From: Xenococcaceae cyanobacterium MO_167.B27
GTDB lineage: Bacteria > Cyanobacteriota > Cyanobacteriia > Cyanobacteriales > Xenococcaceae
Reading direction: 5' to 3'
Assembly: GCA_030065935.1 (NCBI GenBank)
Contig: JASJCP010000006.1
Span: 1-64,000, forward strand
Length of the DNA: 64,000 bases
Shown: positions 16,516 through 25,810 of the stretch, in pieces
How positions within the stretch are numbered: the first letter of the stretch is position 1
Layout of the letters: each line of letters opens with the position of its first letter
Made by a program: the position numbers and the translations under genes
The notes under the pieces: generated by a model
Told to the model about the DNA's origin: nothing
Database searches by the model: none
What the model saw: only the letters and a program-made list of their open reading frames with translations

Positions 16516-17880
16516 TTACTTAATCCAGACAGTTTTAGTGTTGACAAACTCTTGAATTCCCTGAATACTAAGCTCTCTACCGTAACCAGAGCGTTTAATT
16601 CCACCAAAAGGAAGACGAGGATCGGATTTGACTAAGCCATTGATAAAAACTGCACCTGCTTCTATTTCTGTAATTAATTGTTGTTGCTCTGTGGGGTTTT
16701 GAGTCCAAGCACTAGCACCCAAACCAAAGGGAGTATCATTAGCAAGTGCGATCGCCTCATCAAGATTTTTGACGCGAAATACCATTGCTACAGGACCAAA
16801 AAACTCTTCTTTGGCAATGTCAGAATTAGGCTCGATATTGGTCAAAATGGTAGGAGGATAGAAATTACCATTACTTTCTATGGCTTTTCCTCCAATCAGT
16901 ACTTTTGCACCTTGAGCGATAGCGGTTTGAACTTGCTGTTCTATATCTTGGAGAATTGTAGCAGTTGCTAAAGGACCAATGTTAGTATCTTCTTCCATTG
17001 GATCTCCTACTTTTAGGGACTCAAATTGATCCATTAGAGCTTGTTCAAAGCGATCGCCGATACTGTCACTGACAATAAATCTTTTAGCAGCAATACAAGA
17101 TTGTCCATTATTCAGCATTCTAGCTGTCGTACCTGTTTTTACCGCAGCTTCTATATCGGCACTTTCCAGAACAATAAAAGGATCGCTTCCACCCAATTCT
17201 AAGACAGTTTTTTTGAGGTTTTTTCCGGCAATACTAGCTAAACTTGCTCCTGCTGGTTCACTTCCTGTAAGGGTTGCAGCCTTAACTCTATCATCTTCCA
17301 CAATAGCTGCAACTTGTTTTGCACCAACAAGTAAAGTTTGAAACGCTCCTTCGGGGAACCCTGCTTCTTTGATAATAGCTTCAATAGCTAAAGCACATTG
17401 AGGTACATTAGAAGCGTGTTTGAGGATACCCACATTTCCCGCCATTAAAGCTGGTGCTGCAAAGCGAAACACTTGCCAAAATGGGAAATTCCAAGGCATA
17501 ACAGCGAGAATTATTCCTAAAGGTTGGTAGCTAACATAGCTATTACTCGCGTCAGTAGCAATAGAAACATCAGCCAGAAATTCTGGTGCTTTCTCACTGT
17601 AGAAACGACACACCAAGGCGCATTTTGCCACTTCCGCCATCGCGCTTTTTAAGGGTTTGCCCATTTCTAAGGTCATAATCTCAGCATATTTAGCCTGATC
17701 TCGCTCCAAGATAGCTGCTGCTTGATTTAACCAATTACTGCGGGTGGCAAAATCTGTTTTACGATACTCTTGAAATGTTGATGCTGCTAAGGCTAGCTTA
17801 GTCTCAATTTCCGCATCTGTTAGTGGCTCAAAAGTAGCTAAGGTTTCACCTGTTGTGGGGTTAATTGTTGCGATCGCCAT
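16516..17880 (-). CDS. gabD: NAD(P)-dependent succinate-semialdehyde dehydrogenase
   Basis: This oxidises succinate semialdehyde to succinate. In cyanobacteria that step follows 2-oxoglutarate decarboxylase or the GABA shunt and closes the TCA cycle. The 454-residue length equals Synechocystis Slr0370 as I recall it. Visible motifs are VMPWNFPFWQ (128-137), LTGSEPAG in the cofactor site, the general base Glu228 in VLELGGSDPF and the nucleophile Cys262 in NNGQSCIAAKRF. The C-terminal LPFGGIKRSGYGRE motif is intact. It is upstream of padR on the same strand, with 130 bp between them. Another aldehyde dehydrogenase substrate is possible. Confidence 0.88.
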   Translation of the reverse strand: MAIATINPTTGETLATFEPLTDAEIETKLALAASTFQEYRKTDFATRSNWLNQAAAILERDQAKYAEIMTLEMGKPLKSAMAEVAKCALVCRFYSEKAPEFLADVSIATDASNSYVSYQPLGIILAVMPWNFPFWQVFRFAAPALMAGNVGILKHASNVPQCALAIEAIIKEAGFPEGAFQTLLVGAKQVAAIVEDDRVKAATLTGSEPAGASLASIAGKNLKKTVLELGGSDPFIVLESADIEAAVKTGTTARMLNNGQSCIAAKRFIVSDSIGDRFEQALMDQFESLKVGDPMEEDTNIGPLATATILQDIEQQVQTAIAQGAKVLIGGKAIESNGNFYPPTILTNIEPNSDIAKEEFFGPVAMVFRVKNLDEAIALANDTPFGLGASAWTQNPTEQQQLITEIEAGAVFINGLVKSDPRLPFGGIKRSGYGRELSIQGIQEFVNTKTVWIK

Positions 17881-18500
17881 AATTCTTCCCTTACTCTACA
17901 GGGTTTCTATATCCTTACATTATGAATGATTTAGGCGTTAATTCCAGGTTTTTTAGCAAAAATTATCAAAAGAAAAAAAATTTGAGGTTTTCACCCCCTA
18001 GCCCCTAGGGCAGGGCTGTTTCATTCTCATAAAAGGTAGATGGGGATTTGGGGATTTGGGGATTTGGGGCTATTTTTAGCAACAGGGCGGTGATTTTGAG
18101 CAAATTAGTTGAACTAGAATTTTGGTCGACGGACGAATACATCATCATTTAAGTCCAGCTACTAGAATAATTAACTAAAAAACTCAGGCTGACTAGGTTT
18201 TAAATATTATTTTTGAAATTTAAAATAATACATAGTTTGCAAGAATTATGTAACCTTTTATTTGTTTTATGGGAATGATTAGAACAGTGAGAAACCCAAT
18301 CTCAATTTAGTAGTAACCCGAACCCCGATGACTGAATACTGAATCCTGATTACTGAATCCTGATTACTGAATTAGTTTAGTACTCAGTGTTTAAAAAATT
18401 CTCTAAATACTATTGTGTCTATTCTATTGATTTTAGATTCTAACTTATTTTAATTTCCAACTTAATACTTGTGACGAATTAAAGTAGAGCTAAAAATAAA
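17881..18500. other. 620-bp intergenic region with simple repeats
   Basis: No gene is visible. It contains GGGCTGTTTCATTCTC at 18013-18028, matching the ends of the element at 25178-25423; four tandem copies of GGGGATTT near 18043-18070; and repeated ACTGAATCCTGATT units at about 18330-18372. Promoters of the divergent aldehyde dehydrogenase and chemosensory operon must lie here. Confidence 0.6.
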
Positions 18501-19664
18501 ATGATTGATTTTAAAGCTGAAAATTTCAAAAATGTCTTGTATGAGTTAGAGCAGAAAGATTCAGAAGGAGTTTTCCAAATTAATGTCACAACTAATACAG
18601 GAAATTCTAACTTTTCTCAAATTATTGCTCTAAAAAAAGGTCGTATTGTTTATGGTTCTTCAGAGCTTACCACACCAGAAGCTTTGGCGAAGAGAATCGC
18701 CCAAAAACTGGATATTACAGTTATTAATGCTGCCTTAAAAACTTCTGCTAGCAAAATTTTAGATCAAACATCTTTTGAAGAATTATTTGACTTTTTTAAA
18801 AAATATAGATTACTTAAACCTCACCAAATTGAAGAGGTTTTGACTCAAGATATTATTCAAACTTTAGAGCAAGTTTTACCTTATGGTGGCTCAATAAGCC
18901 CTCGTCCTGAACTCAAATTTGATTTATCTTGTGAAGGAAGACCTTGGACTGAATTGTCTTTGAAATTAGCAGAAAGAAAACTAGAGTGGAGTAAATTGCT
19001 TCCAGTTATTAATTCTGCAAGAGATGTGCCTCGGTTAGCTTCTGAAGGCTTGAGTAAGATATCTAGTATTACTGTAAGTCAGCACTGTCAAAAATGGATT
19101 GATGGCAAGCGATCACTGGCTGAAATAGCCGAAGCCACCAATCAAGACCCTCTAACATTAGCTCAAGATTACTATCGTTGGGTAAAACAAGGCTGGATCA
19201 ATTTTGGCAAAGAGCCTCAACCCAAGCCTACTGTCTCAAAAGCAGTTTCTAAACCTCAACCTCAAGTTATTGATTCTAAACTACAAACTATTCTTAGTGT
19301 GGATGATAGCCCCATAGTTCAAGCCATGATTAAGCGAGCCTTAAGCGATCGCTATAATCTACTTTTAGCAACAAACGGCATGGATGCACTAAAAGTATTA
19401 AACGCCAACAAAGACACTATAAGGTTAGCTTTACTCGATGTCACTATGCCTGATATTGATGGACTAGAACTCTGTCGTACTATCCGCAAAATTAAGTATT
19501 TTACCCACCTACCTATTATTATGCTGACGGCTAAAGATGGAATGTTAGATAAATTCAAAGGGAAATTTGCTGGCTCTACAGAATATCTCACCAAACCAGT
19601 AAATCAAGAACAACTATTAGCCACCATACAGAAATATGTTGTTTCTCCCACAAATAGTAAGTAG
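18501..19664 (+). CDS. PATAN-domain response regulator (PatA/PixG/PilG type)
   Basis: This 387-residue protein has an N-terminal PATAN/DUF4388-like domain (about 1-130; a GRIVYGSS turn at 47-54), an alpha-helical middle with LAERKLEWSKLLPVI and a DGKRSLAEIAEAT winged-helix-like segment, and a C-terminal CheY receiver (262-382) with the acidic pair VDDS, phospho-acceptor Asp313 in LLDVTMPDIDG and Lys in YLTKPV. Proteins of this build open the cyanobacterial pix, pil and tax operons and act as signal outputs on type IV pili or phototaxis; PATAN domains are reported to bind motor-associated proteins. It is the first gene of the chemosensory run 18501-28595. The ATG at 18501 has only weak ribosome-binding sequence. 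Confidence 0.88.
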   Translation: MIDFKAENFKNVLYELEQKDSEGVFQINVTTNTGNSNFSQIIALKKGRIVYGSSELTTPEALAKRIAQKLDITVINAALKTSASKILDQTSFEELFDFFKKYRLLKPHQIEEVLTQDIIQTLEQVLPYGGSISPRPELKFDLSCEGRPWTELSLKLAERKLEWSKLLPVINSARDVPRLASEGLSKISSITVSQHCQKWIDGKRSLAEIAEATNQDPLTLAQDYYRWVKQGWINFGKEPQPKPTVSKAVSKPQPQVIDSKLQTILSVDDSPIVQAMIKRALSDRYNLLLATNGMDALKVLNANKDTIRLALLDVTMPDIDGLELCRTIRKIKYFTHLPIIMLTAKDGMLDKFKGKFAGSTEYLTKPVNQEQLLATIQKYVVSPTNSK

Positions 19665-19690
19665 TGAAGGATGAAGGATGAAGGATGATG

Positions 19691-19760
19691 AAGTAATAAG
19701 TAATAAGTAATAAGTAATAAGTAATAAGTAATAAGTAATAAGTATTAAGTATTAAGTATT
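19691..19760. repeat. 7-bp tandem repeat, ten copies
   Basis: Seven copies of AAGTAAT are followed by three of AAGTATT between the first two chemosensory genes. A short GAAGGAT repeat (about 19666-19686) precedes it. The 7-bp unit is typical of cyanobacterial short tandem repeats and likely varies in copy number. Confidence 0.9.
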
Positions 19761-19830
19761 ACTTCCCAGTCTCCCCCTAGTTCCCCTACTTGCCTATTGC
19801 CTATTCCCTATCCTAACTATCTAATTAATT

Positions 19831-20913
19831 TTGCCTAAGTACATGAAAGAAAAGTCCTATCTCATCTTTCGGTTACACGACCTGTTATACGGTATTGAAA
19901 CTTCTCTAGTAAAAGAGATTTTTCAGCTACCAGAAATCAGTCCTATTCCTGAAGCTCCCCCAGACATTATCGGTATTCTCAATTTAAGAGGCACAATTTT
20001 ACCGATAATGCACTTAGACCGCAGACTGGGACAACCCATTCAAGAATGTACTCCCAGTGATAGTGTCATTGTCATAGAATGGCACATGATTCAAGTGGGA
20101 ATTGTCATCAATGAAGTTTTAGATGTACAAACAATTCCCAATACCTTTATTGAAACAGAGCCAGACTATGGTCGAGAGAAGCATATTAATACTGCTTTTA
20201 TTTCTGGTATCGCTACAGTAGCAGACAAGACAATTATTTTGCTCAATTCCGAAGCCTTAATTCGTCATCCCAATGAAGTGGCGATGCTGGCTTGGGGAAC
20301 AGAAGTAGAGCCAGAAGCAGAAATCGACTCAGAAACTTTACAACCAGAGAAAATTCTCAGAAACTTTTATGAGTTGTATTCTCCTCAAGCTACTACTAAA
20401 GACAAAAGGATTTTTCGTCAAAGAGCAGAGGGGCTAAGAAAGTCCCTAGAAGACTTGTCTGCTACTGTTACATTACCTCTGACGGTGTTTAGCTTGGGAG
20501 AAGAATATTTTGCTTTTGATCTAGAAATCGTCAAGGAATTGATTGACATTCCCCATATAACGCCAATTCCTTGCTGTCCCGACTATATTGTGGGCAATAT
20601 CAACCTCAGAGGACAAATTGTTACTCTAGTAGATTTGCGTCCAATTCTGCAACTGGAAACGGGAAATCGAGATAACCACAAGCAAGCCATAGTTGTTGAA
20701 ATAGACGATATCAAGGCAGGTATTGTAGTTGATGAAATTTTTGATGTGCTGTATCTGGATCAAGAGCAATTTTCTTCTACTCCTATAGCAGTTGCTTCTA
20801 GCATTAAACCCTATCTCAAAGGGACTGCTCCTTACAAAAGCACTATGCTCACCAGAATCGATTTAGTCAGAATTATGGCAGAGGATCGCTTACTAGTTAA
20901 TCAAAATATTTAA
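19831..20913 (+). CDS. double CheW-domain scaffold protein
   Basis: The 360-residue protein contains two CheW domains, about 8-150 (YLIFRLHDLLYGIE, then GILNLRGTILPIMHLDRRLG) and 205-350 (FSLGEEYFAFDLEIVKELI, then GNINLRGQIVTLVDLRPIL), joined by a linker. CheW couples receptors to CheA in the chemoreceptor array; tandem forms may add a second array contact. It sits between the PATAN regulator and the MCP. The TTG at 19831 and ATG at 19843 are both possible starts; the ATG leaves both domains whole and may be the real one. Confidence 0.9.
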   Translation: MPKYMKEKSYLIFRLHDLLYGIETSLVKEIFQLPEISPIPEAPPDIIGILNLRGTILPIMHLDRRLGQPIQECTPSDSVIVIEWHMIQVGIVINEVLDVQTIPNTFIETEPDYGREKHINTAFISGIATVADKTIILLNSEALIRHPNEVAMLAWGTEVEPEAEIDSETLQPEKILRNFYELYSPQATTKDKRIFRQRAEGLRKSLEDLSATVTLPLTVFSLGEEYFAFDLEIVKELIDIPHITPIPCCPDYIVGNINLRGQIVTLVDLRPILQLETGNRDNHKQAIVVEIDDIKAGIVVDEIFDVLYLDQEQFSSTPIAVASSIKPYLKGTAPYKSTMLTRIDLVRIMAEDRLLVNQNI

Positions 20914-20962
20914 ACAGCAACAAGTTTATTTTTTATTTAATTAATTCAGACGGAGAAAAACT

Positions 20963-22414
20963 ATGTTTGAGAATATGAGACTGAAAAATCGTATTTTGCT
21001 AGGGTATGGTATCCCTATCACTCTTTCTTTATTTGTTACGGCATTAGTTGCTAATAATGTGACTAGAGCTAAACAAGACTTACAAAAAATCAGCAAATTT
21101 AGTACAGTCTTAGAAAATGGCCAAACTACGGCTTTTCATATCGCAAGTATTAAAAATGCAGCAAGGGGCTATATTTTTGCTCAAAATGAAACTTCTCTTC
21201 AGGAATTTAACCAATACAAAGAGCTTTTTGCAGAAGAAGTAGTTGAACAACAGAAATTGCTTGAAGACTCTGAAGCCATAGCTATTTTTGAAAAAATTAA
21301 GCAGTTAGGAAATAATGCTATTGAATATAACGATCGCTTGATCAGTTTGGTCAGTCAAGGTAAAAAGGAAGAAGCGATCGCAATTTGGCAGCAAGGAGGA
21401 GACAATCAGTTAGTATCTCAACTAGATAAATTACTAACAGAATTTGTCGCTATAGAAGAAGCCAACCGCCAAGCCAGACAAGAACAAGAATATAAGTTAT
21501 TAAATAATATTACTTGGTTTGCTATCTCGGGTGCTTTTTTAACGGCTGGAGCTTCGATAGCTCTTGGTTTATGGGTTGCTTCGGTAATTTCTGCTCAAGT
21601 CAATGAAACAGTAAATCAAGTAGCAACTACTTCCAATCAAATTGCAGCCACTATCACAGAGCAAGAAAGGACAATTTCTGAACAAGCAAGTTCTGTTAAT
21701 GAAACCACCACCACAGTAGAAGAATTGGGAGCTACTACTAGACAAACTGCTCAACAAGCGGATGTTTCGACTCAAGGGGCGCGTCAAGCCTTAGAACTAT
21801 CGGAAACTGGTAAAGCCTCTGTAAATCAGACTATGGAAGGGATTGGAAATATCCAAAATCAAGTTAGTGCGATCGCAGACCAAATTATTCGTCTCAGTGA
21901 GCAAACAGGAAAAATCTCGACTATTTCTGATCTAGTAGCAGATGTTGCCAACCAGACTAATATGTTAGCTCTCAATGCAGCAGTAGAAGCAGCAAGAGCA
22001 GGAGAACAGGGTAAAGGTTTTACCGTAGTAGCTGGAGAAATTCGTAAGTTAGCAGACCAGACTAAAAAATCCGCTGAGAAAATTAATCTATTAGTGGAAA
22101 ACATCCAAGCCTCAATTAACAGTACTGTCATGGTGACTGACCAAGGAAATAAACAAGCTATTGAAGGAATTAAATTAGCCGAAAGCACTGTTATAGTATT
22201 CCAAGAAATTGCTGATGCTGTTAATAACGTCTTCCTCAACAGTCAACAGATTTCCATGAGTTCCAAACAGCAAGCAGTAGCAGTACAGCAAGTAGTTTCC
22301 GCAATGAATGCTATTAACCTTGGTGCAAAAGAAAATGCTGCTGGTATTAATCAAGTACAAAGTGCAACCAAAGAACTCTCCAAGAGCGCGGAAAAACTCA
22401 AAGCCTCTGTTTAA
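20963..22414 (+). CDS. methyl-accepting chemotaxis protein
   Basis: This 483-residue receptor has a first membrane segment at about 9-28, a periplasmic helical region (30-180) resembling a four-helix-bundle ligand domain, a second membrane segment at 185-210 and a cytoplasmic signalling coiled coil. The hairpin tip is clear: [44 protein letters not shown] region (about 320-362). No distinct HAMP domain is seen between the second membrane segment and the coiled coil. Gln/Glu-rich positions flanking the tip could be methylated by the CheR encoded downstream. Good ribosome-binding site GACGGAGAAA lies upstream of the ATG. Ligand unknown. Confidence 0.93.
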   Translation: MFENMRLKNRILLGYGIPITLSLFVTALVANNVTRAKQDLQKISKFSTVLENGQTTAFHIASIKNAARGYIFAQNETSLQEFNQYKELFAEEVVEQQKLLEDSEAIAIFEKIKQLGNNAIEYNDRLISLVSQGKKEEAIAIWQQGGDNQLVSQLDKLLTEFVAIEEANRQARQEQEYKLLNNITWFAISGAFLTAGASIALGLWVASVISAQVNETVNQVATTSNQIAATITEQERTISEQASSVNETTTTVEELGATTRQTAQQADVSTQGARQALELSETGKASVNQTMEGIGNIQNQVSAIADQIIRLSEQTGKISTISDLVADVANQTNMLALNAAVEAARAGEQGKGFTVVAGEIRKLADQTKKSAEKINLLVENIQASINSTVMVTDQGNKQAIEGIKLAESTVIVFQEIADAVNNVFLNSQQISMSSKQQAVAVQQVVSAMNAINLGAKENAAGINQVQSATKELSKSAEKLKASV

Positions 22415-22459
22415 AAAAGTAGCAAGTAGCAATATTTATCAATCTATCAATTCAAAATT

Positions 22460-24706
22460 ATGTTCATCGAAGATGACGAACTCCGAGAACTATATAAAAT
22501 AGCTAGCAGCGATCACATCGAAAAAATTGAAAGTGGTCTGCTACACCTCGAAAAACATCCCTCAGACCAAGGCAAATTAGACGAGTTATTAAGAGCTACT
22601 CATTCTCTCAAAGGTGACTCTCGAATGCTAGGGGTGGAAGAAGCAGAAATGCTAGTCCATCAAATGGAAGACTTGTTAAACGAAGTCAAAGAAAGTCAAG
22701 GTCTAGTTTCCGAAAATTTATGCGATCGCCTGTACCATGGAATAGACGCAGTCAAAAAAATTGCCCGTGAAGCTGTAACAGGTGAATCCTCTGGCGTTAG
22801 CATTTTTGATGTGGTAGCCCAAATGATGGGAGCAGAGGAAGCAGAGGAAGCAGAGGAAGCAGGGGGAGCAGAGGAAGCAGGGGGTGAAGAAGAAGTAAGC
22901 CCAATCTTCAACAGAGAAACAGCACCCTCTTATCAAGCTCAAACTGAAGAACATCAAATTGAAACCGTTAGAGTTGACTTTAACAAGTTAGACAGTCTGA
23001 TGGCTCAATCAGGGGAGCTATTAGCCACTCAAATGCGTTTAGCTCGCCGTAGTGACGATATTTCCCAGATTACCGAGCTTTGGGAAGATTGGAGTCGTAA
23101 TTTATTTCTCAATCAACTGAGATTTCAAGAATTAGAGCCTAAGCTAACTTCAGAAGAAATCGCAGCCTTACAACAATTTGAACAGATTAATCAGCAGTAT
23201 TTAGAAAACCTAGGAGACTTTGTTAATAAGCTACAAGCTGTTGTAGTAGAAGACAATGCACGCTTAGAATCTGTTACTAATGATTTAGAATCAGGAATTC
23301 GCAATCTACGACTTGTACCCCTATCCCATATCTTTAACTTGTTTCCTCGCATGGTGCGAGACTTGGGTAAACAACTCCAGAAAAAGATTGATTTCCAGAT
23401 AGAGGGTGGAGATACTGCGGTTGACAAAAGAATTTTACAAGAAATCAAAGACCCCTTAACCCATATTATTCGTAACGCGATCGATCATGGTTTAGAAACT
23501 TCTGAAGAACGAGCCTTAACAGACAAATCCCCCACTGCGAGTCTTATCCTGAGAGGCTATCAAAACGGTAATAACATTGTTATCGAAACTATAGACGATG
23601 GCAAGGGTTTAGATGTAGCCAAAATTAAAGCTACTGCTTTACGTCGCTGCGCTTACACCGAAACGGAATTAGAGAGCATGAACCAGAATCAAATTCAGTC
23701 TCTAATTTTTGCTCCAGGGTTTTCCACCAGTACCAAAGTAAGTGAAATTTCAGGGCGAGGAGTAGGTTTAGATGTAGTTCGTGCTAATGTAGAACGTCTC
23801 AAAGGTTCAATTCAAGTCGAGTCTATCCCAGGACAAGGTTGTAAGTTTCAAATTACCTTACCCACCAGTCTCAGTACAATTCAAGTTCTTCTCATCGAAG
23901 TCAATAAGACTCCTTATGCTTTACCCATTGATTTCCTCGACAAAATGATTTTGGTTGCTAAAACCGATATCTTTCAACTGGAAGGAAAACCTACTATCTC
24001 TTGGAACAATGAACCGCTTTCTGTAGTTTGGTTAGCAGATTTATTAAAGCTACCTTCTAAACCAGATGACTCTCTTGTAAAACAAAAAATACCCTGTGTC
24101 ATCTTAAAAGTTGGTTCAGAGCGTTTAGGGATATTTGTTGACCAATTTTTCGACCAGCAAAATATAATCCTCAAACCTCAAAGTAAACTACTCCAAAAAA
24201 TTCCCAATATTTCTGGCGCAACAATCCTCAGTGGTGGTGATGTTTGCATGGTGCTAAATCCCAGAGATTTAATGCTCACTGCTACTCAAAAAACTGGCTT
24301 TGCTAGTGAACCCTCTCAACTGCTAACCAAAGCCGTAGTTAAGCCCAAAGTCTTGCTCGTAGAAGATTCCCTGCCAATACGCACTCAAGTTAAGCGGATT
24401 CTAGAAGCAGCAGGTTACGATGTCACGGTTGCGGTGGACGGACTAGAAGGCTTTAAAACCATACGAGCAGGTAAAGCCTTTGATGTCGTAGTCTCCGATG
24501 TCGAAATGCCTAACCTTTCAGGGTTAGAAATGACGGCTCGCATTCGAGAGTATCCCGAATACGAAGAATTGCCAATCATTCTCGTAACTACTCTTGCTAA
24601 AGAAGACGATAAACGCAGAGGCGCAGAAGCAGGAGCTAACGCCTATATTACCAAGGGCGATTTCGATCAAAATCTGTTACTCAATACTCTTAAGAGGTTA
24701 ATTTAG
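22460..24706 (+). CDS. hybrid chemotaxis histidine kinase CheA with C-terminal receiver
   Basis: The 748-residue kinase has an Hpt domain (1-105) with phospho-acceptor His48 in LLRATHSLKGDSRM, a Glu/Ala/Gly linker (115-150), a dimerisation and HATPase core (RNAIDHGLETSEERA, DDGKGLD, SGRGVGLDVVRANVERLKG), a CheW-like domain (about 465-610) and a receiver (635-748) with VLLVEDS, the acceptor Asp in VVSDVEMPNLSG and YITKGDF. This is the PilL/PixL/TaxAY layout of cyanobacteria. It should relay receptor signals to its own receiver and to the two separate receiver proteins next to it. The linker is encoded by GCAGAGGAA-type tandem repeats (22832-22890). The next gene starts 3 bp after its stop. Confidence 0.93.
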   Translation: MFIEDDELRELYKIASSDHIEKIESGLLHLEKHPSDQGKLDELLRATHSLKGDSRMLGVEEAEMLVHQMEDLLNEVKESQGLVSENLCDRLYHGIDAVKKIAREAVTGESSGVSIFDVVAQMMGAEEAEEAEEAGGAEEAGGEEEVSPIFNRETAPSYQAQTEEHQIETVRVDFNKLDSLMAQSGELLATQMRLARRSDDISQITELWEDWSRNLFLNQLRFQELEPKLTSEEIAALQQFEQINQQYLENLGDFVNKLQAVVVEDNARLESVTNDLESGIRNLRLVPLSHIFNLFPRMVRDLGKQLQKKIDFQIEGGDTAVDKRILQEIKDPLTHIIRNAIDHGLETSEERALTDKSPTASLILRGYQNGNNIVIETIDDGKGLDVAKIKATALRRCAYTETELESMNQNQIQSLIFAPGFSTSTKVSEISGRGVGLDVVRANVERLKGSIQVESIPGQGCKFQITLPTSLSTIQVLLIEVNKTPYALPIDFLDKMILVAKTDIFQLEGKPTISWNNEPLSVVWLADLLKLPSKPDDSLVKQKIPCVILKVGSERLGIFVDQFFDQQNIILKPQSKLLQKIPNISGATILSGGDVCMVLNPRDLMLTATQKTGFASEPSQLLTKAVVKPKVLLVEDSLPIRTQVKRILEAAGYDVTVAVDGLEGFKTIRAGKAFDVVVSDVEMPNLSGLEMTARIREYPEYEELPIILVTTLAKEDDKRRGAEAGANAYITKGDFDQNLLLNTLKRLI
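22832..22890 (+). repeat. 9-bp GCAGAGGAA repeats inside cheA
   Basis: The segment encodes Glu-Glu-Ala runs in the linker after the Hpt domain. The same GCAGAGGAAGCAGGGG-type sequence occurs in a non-coding gap at about 36235-36265. In-frame copy-number change would alter linker length only. Confidence 0.75.
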
Positions 24707-24708
24707 TT

Positions 24709-25119
24709 ATGTCTAAAATCAAAGTAGCTTTAGTAGAAGACTCCCCTGTAGCTTTAGAAATTTTAAAACGATTAATCAATTCCTCTACTGAAGCAGAAGT
24801 AGTAGGGACAGCAACCGATGGTATTCAAGCTCTCCAGATGATTGGTAGTACTAATCCTGATGTGATTTGCACGGATTTGGAAATGCCTGGAATGAATGGG
24901 TTAGCCTTTACCAAAGAGGTTATGGCAAAATATCCCCGACCAATTTTGGTTATCAGTAATGCGGTACATCCTTCTGATGTAGATAATATCTACAACTTAA
25001 TGGAAGCTGGAGCTTTAGACTTTTTTCCTAAACCCAATACAGGTACATCTACTGATTACGAAAAGCTCACCAAAATGTTAATTACTAAGATCAAAGTTTT
25101 GGCTAGTAAGAAAGTTTAA
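24709..25119 (+). CDS. stand-alone CheB-type receiver protein
   Basis: This 136-residue protein is a single receiver domain with the acidic pair VEDS (10-12), phospho-acceptor Asp56 in CTDLEMPGMNG and Lys in FFPKPNTG. Its sequence is much closer to the receiver of the CheB at 25811 than to CheY or PilH types, and it ends where CheB would enter its linker. It therefore looks like a duplicated CheB receiver that lost, or never had, the methylesterase domain. It begins 3 bp after cheA. It could serve as a CheY-like output or as a phosphate sink competing with CheB. The 25120-25810 gap shows no methylesterase remnant. Confidence 0.85.
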   Translation: MSKIKVALVEDSPVALEILKRLINSSTEAEVVGTATDGIQALQMIGSTNPDVICTDLEMPGMNGLAFTKEVMAKYPRPILVISNAVHPSDVDNIYNLMEAGALDFFPKPNTGTSTDYEKLTKMLITKIKVLASKKV

Positions 25120-25177
25120 CAAGTAACTAATGGCTGATGACTTAGTCGGTTAGGTTAAACTCAGACTGCAAAACCCA

Positions 25178-25423
25178 GGGTCATTTCATTCTCGCGCTTC
25201 CAGAAAATAAATTTTCTGTCTGATACTATAAGTCCTATAAGATGGACTTTAAATGTAAGCCAACTCGCGCTACGAACGTGCGCCGTCTTACGGCGCGGGG
25301 GTAGAAGTCCGCTTTATAGGCTTTATCTTCTGTATATAGAGTTGAATTGCTGTGTTCTGAAGCGGACTTCCCGCGCTCGTCAAATTCATTTCTTGGTTAA
25401 CTAGGATAAGAATGAAATAGCCC
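25178..25423. mobile_element. 246-bp hairpin-rich MITE-like element
   Basis: The ends GGGTCATTTCATTCT (25178-25192) and AGAATGAAATAGCCC (25409-25423) are inverted repeats matching at 13 of 15 positions. Inside are two hairpins: GCGCCGT / ACGGCGC at 25280-25296 and GAAGTCCGCTT / AAGCGGACTTC at 25304-25314 and 25360-25370. Single end-like copies occur at 18013-18028 and 26916-26934 (the latter identical to 25184-25202). No coding capacity, so non-autonomous if mobile. Confidence 0.55.
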
Positions 25424-25429
25424 TATGTA

Positions 25430-25810
25430 AAACCCAACAAAACCTTGTAGATATCTGTTGGGTTTCGTCCCTCTTATACCCGAAAGGTGCTTCGGTGGGG
25501 AAACCACCAAGACCGCACTTTCGCGCTACCCAACCTACACTTATAGCAATTTTCGCCATTTATGAGGTACACCACAAGAGCGCAATTAACAATCGTAAGC
25601 CGGTGCATCGGTTATCTTTCGGCTAAATTCTTTACTCTTAGATTTGCCAACCCTACCCAACTAACAACGCTCCAACTAACAACTAACAATTAACTTTCAA
25701 CCAGGGTTTCAGACTTTACCTCATTTACATGAGAACCCCTATAAATTTCCTCTCTCTTACTACTTTGGCAAAACGGTATAAGTCAAAGCAATCAAGTTCA
25801 TCTTTTTAGA
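25430..25810. other. intergenic region upstream of cheB with dispersed hairpin repeat
   Basis: A stem AAACCCAACA / TGTTGGGTTT at 25430-25465 is followed by CGTCCCTCTTATACC. Nearly the same arrangement recurs at 37760-37806, so it is a dispersed repeat. No gene is visible in the rest of the gap; it must carry the cheB promoter if cheB is not read from the upstream operon. Confidence 0.5.

Noticed and set aside
25120-25810. Remnant of a CheB methylesterase after the orphan receiver
   Set aside because: No TGGP, QHI or GMGKDG-like codons are visible in any frame; the gap holds a MITE-like element and hairpins instead.
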